This document shows, one piece after another, positions 12,293 to 21,000 of a stretch of 31,261 bases of DNA (positions within the stretch are counted from its first letter, which is position 1; each line of letters starts with the position of its first letter). The stretch comes from an uncultured Clostridia bacterium. Its GTDB lineage: Bacteria; Bacillota; Clostridia; TANB77; CAG-508. Made by a program: the position numbers and the translations under genes. The notes under the pieces are model-generated. The model worked only from the letters and a program-made list of their open reading frames with translations. It did no database searches and was not told the DNA's origin. Where the stretch lies: NCBI GenBank assembly GCA_948875265.1, contig CAQRYF010000016.1:1-31261 (forward strand), in the 5' to 3' direction.

Positions 12293-14842
12293 TTATAAAT
12301 CAATCTTTTTATTCATATTATTTCCAAAATTGTTTGCATCTGCGATTTCTGGATTTTCCTCTAAAATTCTATCTACAATATTTTGTCTAATATTAAAAGG
12401 AATTACATATCCATGTAGTGACTTTGCTTTTTCTTGAAGTGCTGGAGTTTCTTCATTTACATATATTCTAGCCTTACCTTTTCCGTTTTTTGCCTCTTGA
12501 ACTAAATTTGCAACTGCTGAATTTCCATCAAAAGCAACAACTACAGAATTTCTACGCTCAAATATTTCATAATTAAAACTTTTATATATTCCCATTTCTT
12601 CACTTTCAGTTGATATACAAACTCCATTTAAATATTTATTTGTTAGATTTTCTTTTATTTCTTTTGATACTTCCTTAGGAATAATAGCATCAATTTCTAT
12701 ATTTTTATCTAATTCCTTTGCTATATCAATAATTGCCTTTTCGTATCCTTCCATTTTATGTCCAATAACAAAATATGCCTTTTCAGAATTTACTTTTTTT
12801 ATTAATTCTACTAAAATTTCTTTTCCTTCTTTAGTAAGCTTTGTATTCCTATCTATTGCATTGAAACTTCCTCCTGCTATAACAATTGGAATTTTATTTG
12901 TAGGTAATGATTTTATCTTGCCTTTTAATTCTGTTTTTGAGTCTAATTTATTGTTGATTCTCATCTTTATAGCATTATTAGAATTTTTTTCTATATTTTC
13001 ATCCTCTAAGTTAAGTATTGTTTCTCTTAATGTTCGTCCATTTAAAAGTTTCTCAAACTTTTTACTTTTTTCTATAAAATATCTTTCCCTATGTTCTAAT
13101 ATTTCTTTCTCAGTTTGTCTCATCTTTTCAAAATCGTCATCATCTAATTCTAATAAATTTCTAAGCGCTAGTTGTTCATCTATTGTATCAACACCATAAA
13201 ATCCACATCCGTCTGTCCCTTGTACACATTTTATATTATTTTTTAAATATGTCTTCAATGGATGTCTATCTAAAGAATTTAGATTATTCAGTCTCACATT
13301 TGATGTCAATTGAAACTCTAATACTACTCCTGTTTCTTGCATATTTTTAATTAATTTTTTCCCTTCTGGAGAATTTAAATCAGCAGTGTATAATCCATGA
13401 CCTAATCTAACTCTTGGCATTTTCTGCCCTTGCTTTAAACTCTGTTTTACACATTCAATTGACTTTGCTACATTATCTCTTAGGCTATCATTTTCTCCAG
13501 CATGAATTCTAATTGTAAAATCTGGATCTTCTGTAACAGTATATTGTACTAGTTCTTCTATTACAGGTCTTAGTTCACTAATGTCATTAATTTCTTCCCC
13601 AATAAAGTCACTTCCCACAACATATGGATCTTTAGCCACAGCCTTTAATATATCTAAATTTTCTCTTAAATAATTATTGCTTGTTTTTTGGTCTTTAATA
13701 ATTGTTAAAGGAATCCTTCTTATAGCAACCAAAAATCTAATAGCAACACCTGTTTCTTTTTCTATTTTTGGCATTACATCATGGACTTCTTCAAGTAGCT
13801 TAATTGCTGGTTCTCCATATTTTACTAAATTGGTATCTGCAATTTCAGTATATTTTATACCTTGTTTTTGATATTCTCTTGCAATCCATAAAAGCTTATC
13901 TTGGAATAATGTATTATTTTTATATTTACTATTTTCTTCCATATCTTTAATCATTTTTCTTACGATATTTTTAATATCTCTTTCTGGAATTCTTTCTATT
14001 TTTTCTTGATTTAAATCAATTTTTGTTTTGTACTCTATTCCCCTACAAAATACATATCTATAAAGATATAGCTTTTCTAAATTTGTAAAAACTGCTTGTC
14101 CATCTTTTAATATTGATAAACTTGTTCTTATTTTTGCAATGTTATATTCTGCGTTTTCTAAATTATTTAAAATAAAATCTGCAAAATTTATAAATGTATT
14201 ATCATCAACTCTTCTTATTAAATACTTTCCTTTTAGCTCAGAATTTTGAAACCTTTTTTCCACTTCTTCTCTTTGTTTATAAATTATTTTTTCTTGTTTT
14301 CTTGTCATTCTCAAGTTTAATTTTTTTATATAATATAGTGGATATCGTATTTGATGTTTAATTCCTAATGCAATCAATACATCTGGTGTTAAGTTTGCAT
14401 TCATATGTGTATGTAAATCTGTTCTAAATTTTGAATTCTTTAATATATATGATTTTACAATTGTTTTGTTTATATCTAATTTATAATCTTTTGTCTGTGA
14501 CATTAATGTTTTTGAAATAGCTGGAATTGTAACTTTTACTTCAATCTTTCCATTCGCATATATGTTAGCAATTTTTATTCCACCTAATCTAAATATATAT
14601 ACCTCTTCATTATCTCCATTTATACTTGCAGGTATTTTTCCTGTTATTATTTTCATATCATTTTCATTTTTAGTAGTTTTAACTCCACATATTTTAGCTA
14701 AATTAGTAATTAAATTTCCCGTGTTATGATTAGGAGTTTCTAAAATATATGTCATTTCATCATCTTCTAAATTATATAAATTTACTATAATATCCTTTTC
14801 TTTATCTAAATAAAACTTATCAAAAAATACTAAATCACTCAT
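12293..14842 (-). CDS. Adenosine-deaminase-fold protein fused to a C-terminal Rossmann/SLOG-like domain
   Basis: A protein of 849 residues. After about 130 N-terminal residues of unknown fold comes a metal-dependent deaminase barrel. TDLHTHMNAN (about 140-149) gives the HxH metal pair, IRIHAGEND (about 443-451) the HAGE motif, RLGHGLYT a further conserved His, and GTDGCGFYG the late Asp region. A charged linker follows. From about residue 645, IPIVIAGGSFNA, KAYFVIGHKMEGYEKA and SVVVAFDGNSAVANLVQEA look like a nucleotide-binding Rossmann fold of the LOG/SLOG type. It probably deaminates an adenine nucleoside or nucleotide; the second domain may bind or cleave a related ligand. It is co-directional with guanine deaminase 106 bases upstream. 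The exact substrate is unknown. Confidence 0.75.
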   Translation of the reverse strand: MSDLVFFDKFYLDKEKDIIVNLYNLEDDEMTYILETPNHNTGNLITNLAKICGVKTTKNENDMKIITGKIPASINGDNEEVYIFRLGGIKIANIYANGKIEVKVTIPAISKTLMSQTKDYKLDINKTIVKSYILKNSKFRTDLHTHMNANLTPDVLIALGIKHQIRYPLYYIKKLNLRMTRKQEKIIYKQREEVEKRFQNSELKGKYLIRRVDDNTFINFADFILNNLENAEYNIAKIRTSLSILKDGQAVFTNLEKLYLYRYVFCRGIEYKTKIDLNQEKIERIPERDIKNIVRKMIKDMEENSKYKNNTLFQDKLLWIAREYQKQGIKYTEIADTNLVKYGEPAIKLLEEVHDVMPKIEKETGVAIRFLVAIRRIPLTIIKDQKTSNNYLRENLDILKAVAKDPYVVGSDFIGEEINDISELRPVIEELVQYTVTEDPDFTIRIHAGENDSLRDNVAKSIECVKQSLKQGQKMPRVRLGHGLYTADLNSPEGKKLIKNMQETGVVLEFQLTSNVRLNNLNSLDRHPLKTYLKNNIKCVQGTDGCGFYGVDTIDEQLALRNLLELDDDDFEKMRQTEKEILEHRERYFIEKSKKFEKLLNGRTLRETILNLEDENIEKNSNNAIKMRINNKLDSKTELKGKIKSLPTNKIPIVIAGGSFNAIDRNTKLTKEGKEILVELIKKVNSEKAYFVIGHKMEGYEKAIIDIAKELDKNIEIDAIIPKEVSKEIKENLTNKYLNGVCISTESEEMGIYKSFNYEIFERRNSVVVAFDGNSAVANLVQEAKNGKGKARIYVNEETPALQEKAKSLHGYVIPFNIRQNIVDRILEENPEIADANNFGNNMNKKIDL

Positions 14843-14948
14843 TTTTTCTCTCCATATATTTTTATTTAATAAAACTTTATTTCACTAAAAAGTAATTAAA
14901 CAATATTATACCATAAATTAACTTTCTAATCAATACTTATGTTAACTT

Positions 14949-15410
14949 TTAATATATAATTCCATCATTCTTTTTGTATTTTTCAAAAACTTTTATACAT
15001 TCCTCTCTATTCATTTGATTTAATTTAATTAGTTTTTTATTTTTCCCTTTTAGATAATCATAAATAATATCATCCCTAAATCCTATTTCACCAGCATCCT
15101 CTTTTGTACATCCATAATATACTTCTTTTATATTAGCCCAGATTATTGCAGATAAACACATTGGGCATGGTTCACAAGATGTATATAATATACAATTTGA
15201 TAAATCATAAGTTTCTAATTTTTTACAGGCTTCTCTTATAGCTGTTATCTCAGCATGAGCTGTTGGATCTTTCTCCTTTATGACTTTGTTATTTCCATTT
15301 GAAATTATATTTCCGTCTTTATCAATTATAACTGCTCCAAATGGCCCTCCTTCTTTGTTATCAATACCTTTTTCAGCATTTATTATTGCTTTTCCCATAA
15401 AATTATTCAT
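14949..15410 (-). CDS. guaD: Guanine deaminase-like nucleoside/base deaminase
   Basis: A protein of about 153 residues in the cytidine-deaminase superfamily. DPTAHAEITAIREAC supplies the zinc His and catalytic Glu (HAE), and CEPCPMCLSAI supplies the two Cys ligands. The C-terminal GFRDDIIYDYL region is closer to Bacillus GuaD (guanine to xanthine) than to the tRNA deaminase TadA. The preferred start is the ATG at 15410, with AAAGGA nine bases upstream; the ATG at 15428 has no ribosome site. It precedes the adenosine-deaminase-fold gene, suggesting a purine salvage unit. A TadA-like role is the main alternative. Confidence 0.8.
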   Translation of the reverse strand: MNNFMGKAIINAEKGIDNKEGGPFGAVIIDKDGNIISNGNNKVIKEKDPTAHAEITAIREACKKLETYDLSNCILYTSCEPCPMCLSAIIWANIKEVYYGCTKEDAGEIGFRDDIIYDYLKGKNKKLIKLNQMNREECIKVFEKYKKNDGIIY

Positions 15411-15504
15411 TAGCTTTATTCCTTTCATTTATATAAATATTATTATATTTGCATTTTATCATATTCTTTTTTACTTTTCCATATATTTGTATGGGGTGAA
15501 TTAA

Positions 15505-16551
15505 TTGATAATAAAATCTTTAAAATTAAATAAAAAATTGATTGGATGCTTTTTTATTGTATTCATATTATTATTTTTTATTATTCTTTTTAAATCCTTC
15601 GCTAACGAAGATGAAATTACTAGCACTGAAGAAGAAAAAAAGAATTATATAAAATGGGTTGATTTTAATGTTACAGCAGAGGCTCTATCCTTAACTGCAA
15701 AGCTTGATATTGACTCCCATAATAAAGATGAAAAAATCAAATATAATTGGATTGAACTTTTAGCTTACTTATCTTGTAAAAATGGTGGTAACTTTAAAAA
15801 TTTTAAACAAAACGACTTAAATACATTAGTAGAAAAAATCAAGGAAGATGGTGATATCTCCAACTTGACTAAAGATCTAAAATTTTATGATTACTACTTA
15901 GAAAGTTATTCTGCTGTTTTAAATGGATTTATTGGAAACTATTCAATCGAAACATTAAATGAAGATGGCACAAAATCTTTTCAAGAAAAATATGGAATAA
16001 AAGCTTTCCTACCAATAGCAAAAAACTATAACTTTAGCCATTATGACGATTTTGGAAATTCTAGATCTTACGGATTTAAACGAACTCATTTAGGAAACGA
16101 CTTAATGGGAAGTATTGGAACTCCAATTATAGCAGTAGAATCAGGTATTATTGAAAACCTAGGTTGGAATCAATATGGTGGTTGGAGAGTTGGAATTAGA
16201 AGCTTTGATGGTAAAAGATATTACTATTATGCACATCTAAGAAAAAACCATCCATATAGTGAGGGATTAGAAGAAGGGATATCGGTAAAAGCAGGAGATG
16301 TAATTGGATATCTTGGTATGACTGGATATAGTATTAAAGAAAATGTAAACAATATAAATGTCCCCCATCTTCATTTTGGAATGCAATTAATATTTGATGA
16401 GTCTCAAGTTGATAGTCCAAACGAAATTTGGATAGACGTATATCAAATTATTGAATTTTTAAAAAAGAATAAATCTGAAGTTTATATATCAAATAAAGAA
16501 ACTAAAGACTATTCTAGAAAATTCGATTTTATCGAAGAATCAACAGAATAA
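15505..16551 (+). CDS. M23-family peptidoglycan endopeptidase
   Basis: A protein of 348 residues. A short cytoplasmic start and one membrane span (about 14-32, CFFIVFILLFFIILF) anchor it, with the rest outside the cell. The LytM/M23 domain is about residues 165-310. The metal site is complete: THLGNDL gives the HxxxD, and PHLHFGM gives the HxH. YYYYAHL and VKAGDVIGYLG are typical strands. It should cut peptide crosslinks in the wall. The start is TTG at 15505, about six bases after GGGGTG. It diverges from guaD, and its stop lies two bases before a 33-bp inverted repeat. Confidence 0.88.
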   Translation: MIIKSLKLNKKLIGCFFIVFILLFFIILFKSFANEDEITSTEEEKKNYIKWVDFNVTAEALSLTAKLDIDSHNKDEKIKYNWIELLAYLSCKNGGNFKNFKQNDLNTLVEKIKEDGDISNLTKDLKFYDYYLESYSAVLNGFIGNYSIETLNEDGTKSFQEKYGIKAFLPIAKNYNFSHYDDFGNSRSYGFKRTHLGNDLMGSIGTPIIAVESGIIENLGWNQYGGWRVGIRSFDGKRYYYYAHLRKNHPYSEGLEEGISVKAGDVIGYLGMTGYSIKENVNNINVPHLHFGMQLIFDESQVDSPNEIWIDVYQIIEFLKKNKSEVYISNKETKDYSRKFDFIEESTE

Positions 16552-16553
16552 AA

Positions 16554-16686
16554 TTCCTGTTTTGGGGTCGGGTCTTAAAATGGGAAAAGTTATAAATTAA
16601 TTTTCATTTATATAATTTATAAAAGCTATATACTATATAAAAAATATATATCATTCCCATTTTAAGACCCGACCCCAAAACAGGAA
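16554..16686. repeat. Perfect 33-bp inverted repeat pair (REP/BIME-like or MITE-like)
   Basis: Arms at 16554-16586 and 16654-16686 are exact reverse complements, with a 67-base AT-only-looking spacer. The arms hold GGGGTCGGGTCTT, strikingly GC-rich for this genome. Each arm is itself a near-palindrome: TTCC and TTTT on the left face AAAA and GGAA on the right around a G-rich loop, the same plan as the transposase-linked hairpins at 25449, 28237 and 29144. It sits between convergent genes, two bases after the M23 stop, and could also terminate both. Confidence 0.8.
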
Positions 16687-16705
16687 CGAATTACAAATAC
16701 TGATT

Positions 16706-17842
16706 TTATTTTTTACCTAAAACTAGTCTTATTTCCTTGCTTATCTTCCCTCTACTAACTTGCAATAATACTTCATCATTTGGCTTTTTGGTATAAATAT
16801 ATTCTCTTAAATCATTCATCGTATTTAACTCTTTTCCATCTATACTATTAATTATGTCCGCTTCTTTTAAATCCGTATTATCCCCAGGCCCATTTGGGGT
16901 AATTTGAGCTACATATATTCCTTTTTGAAAATTATTATTTAATTTATTACTTAAATACGGAATTACCTCTTTATCATATGCATATATTCCAATTGTTGCT
17001 TCTTCGAAATTTCCTGTATTTTTAAAGCTTTCTATTATTGGTTTTACTATATTAATTGGTATTGCAAATCCTATTCCTTCTGCAGATGATATTTTAACTG
17101 TGTTTATTCCAATCACTTCTCCATTTGGATATATTAACGGTCCACCACTATTTCCTGGATTTATTGTTGCATCTGTTTGTATTAAATTTGTCATGTATGC
17201 TTGCTTATCGTTTTCTTCTATTTTAATTGTTCTATTTTTAGCACTAATAATTCCTGAAGTTACTGTTCTTCTAAATTCAAATCCTATTGGATTCCCAATT
17301 GCATATACAGTTTCTCCTACTCTTATTTGATTTGAATCAGCTAGATTTACATATGATAAATTTTTAGCATTGATTTTAGTAATTGATAAATCTATATCTG
17401 TGTCACTCCATACTACTGTTCCATCATAATTTTCTCCATTTTCTAGAGTTATATAACATTTACTATATTTACTTCCAGTTACATGTTCGTTACTTAGAAT
17501 ATATCCATCTTCTGTTACTATTAATCCTGTACCCAGTCCTAATTCACTTTCTGTACTTTTTGAAAGTATGCTATTTCCTGCATTTTTTAATTTTGAAATA
17601 CCTACTACTTTTTGTGTTGTTTCTTCTATTATATCTGCTACTTTTTTGCTATTCTCTTCTGATTTTTCCACAGTTTGTTCATTTAATGTGGATTGTACTT
17701 TTTGTGCTGTATATTTATTTTCATCTATTTCTATATTTTTGTATGTAATATACATATAAAATCCCAATATCCATATTGTTAGTAATATTATAAATGTGAT
17801 TAAAGCTTTTTTTACATTATTTATTTTCTTCTTTTTTTTCAA
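16706..17842 (-). CDS. HtrA/DegP-type membrane-anchored serine protease
   Basis: A protein of about 378 residues. A lysine-rich start is followed by one membrane span (ALITFIILLTIWILGFYMYI), so the protease faces outward. The trypsin-like domain has all three catalytic residues: His in LSNEHVTG, Asp in DTDIDLSI and Ser in NPGNSGGPLI. A single PDZ domain fills about residues 285-378 (GIYVAQITPNGPGDNTDLKE). It should degrade or monitor misfolded envelope proteins. The start is probably TTG at 17842, seven bases after GAGGTG. An upstream in-frame TTG at 17872 has no ribosome site and would place that GAGGTG inside the gene. Confidence 0.88.
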   Translation of the reverse strand: MKKKKKINNVKKALITFIILLTIWILGFYMYITYKNIEIDENKYTAQKVQSTLNEQTVEKSEENSKKVADIIEETTQKVVGISKLKNAGNSILSKSTESELGLGTGLIVTEDGYILSNEHVTGSKYSKCYITLENGENYDGTVVWSDTDIDLSITKINAKNLSYVNLADSNQIRVGETVYAIGNPIGFEFRRTVTSGIISAKNRTIKIEENDKQAYMTNLIQTDATINPGNSGGPLIYPNGEVIGINTVKISSAEGIGFAIPINIVKPIIESFKNTGNFEEATIGIYAYDKEVIPYLSNKLNNNFQKGIYVAQITPNGPGDNTDLKEADIINSIDGKELNTMNDLREYIYTKKPNDEVLLQVSRGKISKEIRLVLGKK

Positions 17843-17941
17843 GTTATGCCACCTCAAAAATATTCTTTCCAATAAGCTCTCTTTTTAAACAATTTTTATA
17901 CTATTTATTATAAATTCTCTTTTTTGATATATTTCTGCTAA

Positions 17942-17984
17942 TTTTACCAAAAAGTTTGCTTTTTTTTTTATTTATATGTATAAT
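17942..17984 (+). promoter_or_regulatory. NRPS promoter with operator block shared with the HD-GYP gene
   Basis: TTGCTT (17956-17961), 17 bases, TATAAT (17979-17984). The block TTTTACCAAAAAGTTTGC lies over and upstream of the -35. The promoter at 24314 has TTTTACCTAAAAAGCTTGAT in the same place, one base longer, with the same 17-base spacing. The right half-site present there (TTTTTAGGTAAA) is degenerate here. Confidence 0.6.
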
Positions 17985-18020
17985 TCCTTGTAAGAATATA
18001 AGATTAAAGGTGACTATTTT

Positions 18021-21000
18021 ATGAAAAATGATACATATGATTTAACAAGTCCACAAAAGTCAATTTTGTTAACTGAACAATTTCATAAAGATACTTGTGT
18101 ATCTAATATTTGTGGGACATTAGAGATAAAACAAAAAATAAATATAACTGCAATAAAAAAAGCTATTAATTTATTTATAAAAAATAATGATTCAATTCGA
18201 ACTCATTTAGTTAATGATGAAGTATCAACAAAGCAGATTATTTTAGATTATTCCTTTGTAGATATAGAAGTTGTAGAGTTAAGTACATCTCAAAATTTAT
18301 CTGATTTAGAACAAGCAATTATTACAAAACCATTTTCTTTAATAGAAAGTGATTTATATCGTTTTGTTATTTTTAAAAATACTGATGGTACTGGTGGATT
18401 TATTGCTAACTTACATCATATTATTTCAGATGCTTGGACTATGAGTCTTTTAATTGACCAAATCATGTCTTATTATACATATTTATTAAAAAATGATAGT
18501 GAACCAATACCAGAAAAAACATATTCTTATTTAGACTTTATTAAATCTGAGAAAGATTATTTGGAAAGTTCTAAATTTGAGAAATCAAAAATTTTTTGGA
18601 ACTCCGAATTGGATAACCCTACTTTTTCTTATTTAAAAGATTCTATATCCAATTCTTATGATGCAATCAGAAAAAGTTTTACTCTTTCTAAGGAACAAAC
18701 AAATGAGTTACTTAAATTCTGTAAAGATTATAAAATTTCCTTATTTTCTTTATGGATGTCTGTTTTAAGTATTTACTTAGCAAAAATAAATAATACTAAT
18801 TCCGCTATGATAGGGACTCCTGTATTAAATAGATGTAATTTTAGTGAAAAGAACATGACAGGTATGTTTATTAGTACTGTTCCTTTTTACTCAGAAGTCT
18901 CAAAGAATCTTAATTGCATTGACTTTTTAAATTCTATTACAAAAAAAGAATTTGCAATTTTTAGGCATCAAAAATATCCTTATGATTTAATATTGGATAA
19001 TGTAAGAAAAAAACATAATATAACAAAAAATCTTTTTGATGTTTGTTTATCATATCAAAATGCACGAAACCACAAAAATGACTGTGAAATCCCTTATAAT
19101 TCTAAGTGGTTATTTAATCATTGTCTGGTTAACAATCTTGATATTCATATATATGATATTGATGATACTGGAATGATTAATTTATATTATGATTTTAAAA
19201 AAGAACTCTTTACTGTTCAAGAAATTGAGTTATTACATAAAAGATTATTATATATGATTAAGCAAATTATGGAAAATCCTAATAAAACAATTAGTGAAAT
19301 TGAAATTGTTACTCCTGATGAAAAAAATTATTTATTGAATAAATATAATTCTATATCAAAAGAAGATTTTGTTTTCTGTTCTGTTTATGAAATGTTTAAA
19401 AAGCAATTGAGGCAAAATCCTAATAAAACTGCAATTAGTGATGGAAGTCATATAATTTCTTATGAACAGTTAAATAATATATCTAATTATATAGCAGCAC
19501 TTTTACAAAAAAATAAGGTTGAAAAAAATGATTCTATTTGTTTAGCTTTTGAAAATTCAATTGAATTTATTGCTAGTATTATAGCTGCTCAAAAGGTAGG
19601 TGCTTGTTATATTCCAATTGATATTAAATACCCTACTGAAAGAATAGAATACATTATTGAAAATAGTAAATCTAAAAAAGTCTTAAAATGTTCTAATACT
19701 TTAGATAATTTGCAACTAAAGTCTGATTTAGTTTTAGACATCGATTTAAATAATATTTGTTTAGATAATGCTTATCCTTCTATCGAAACAACAATTAATC
19801 CATGTGATTTGGCTTATATTATTTATACCTCTGGTTCCACTGGAAAACCAAAAGGTGTTAAAATTACTCACAAAAGTTTATGTAATTATATTACTTGGGC
19901 AATGAAACAATATGTAGGAAATGAAGTAACTAACTTTCCTTTGTTTTCGTCAGTAGCATTTGATTTAACTGTAACTTCTATTTATACACCAATCTGTTCT
20001 GGTAATGCTATTTATATCTATAAAAATGAAAATGCATATTTACTATTAAAGCAAATAATAGATGATAAAAAAGTTCAGATTATTAAATTGACGCCTGCCC
20101 ATTTTTCTCTTCTTCAGGATATTGACTTACAGAACAGTGTTGTTACAAAATTTATATTAGGTGGAGATATTTTAACAAAAGAAATCTGTACAAAAATCAC
20201 TCATAAATTTACTCATAAAATCCATATTTATAATGAATATGGTCCAACAGAAGCAACTGTTGGTTGTATGATTTATGAGTTTAATAATAATGATGATTAT
20301 TCTTCTGTTCCGATTGGTAAACCAATTGATTATACTAATATATACATTCTAAACAAAGAACAAGAATTATTACCTTTTGGTTCCTTAGGAGAAATGTATA
20401 TTGGTGGTAATTGCTTAGCACAAGGTTACACAGAAGAAGAAAAAACAAAAGAAAAATTTGTTGATAATCCTTTTAAAGATGGGGAATTGCTTTACAAAAC
20501 CGGAGATCTCGCTAAATTATATTCAAATGGTGTTATGGAATATTTTGGGCGTATTGATTTTCAAGTCAAACTAAATGGTTATCGTATTGAACTAGGAGAA
20601 ATTCAATCTAGTTTATTAACTCATCCTTTAATTAAAGATGCATTCTCTACTTTATTAACAATAGATGGTCATCATATGCTTTGTGCTTATTATGTAGCTG
20701 AAAAAGAAATTTCTAATTTAGAACAATATTTAGTTGACTTTTTACCAAATTATATGATTCCAAATCATTTTATTAAAGTTAATGCAATTCCTTTAACAAT
20801 TAATGGAAAAGTTAATAAATCAAGTTTACCTATTCCTAAAAAAGAGATAAAAGAATACGTAGCACCTAAAAATGACTTAGAAAGACTAATTCAAGAAGTA
20901 TTTTCAGATATATTAGAATTAGATTCAAAAATGAGTGTATCTGATAATTTCTTTGATTATTATATGGATTCTCTTCTATTAATAAAAGCTCAATCTATTC

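Noticed and set aside
12293..14842. RdrB of the RADAR anti-phage system
   Set aside because: RdrB is also a large deaminase, but no RdrA-like ATPase is adjacent, the C-terminal nucleotide-binding-like domain is unexpected, and guaD beside it favours purine metabolism.
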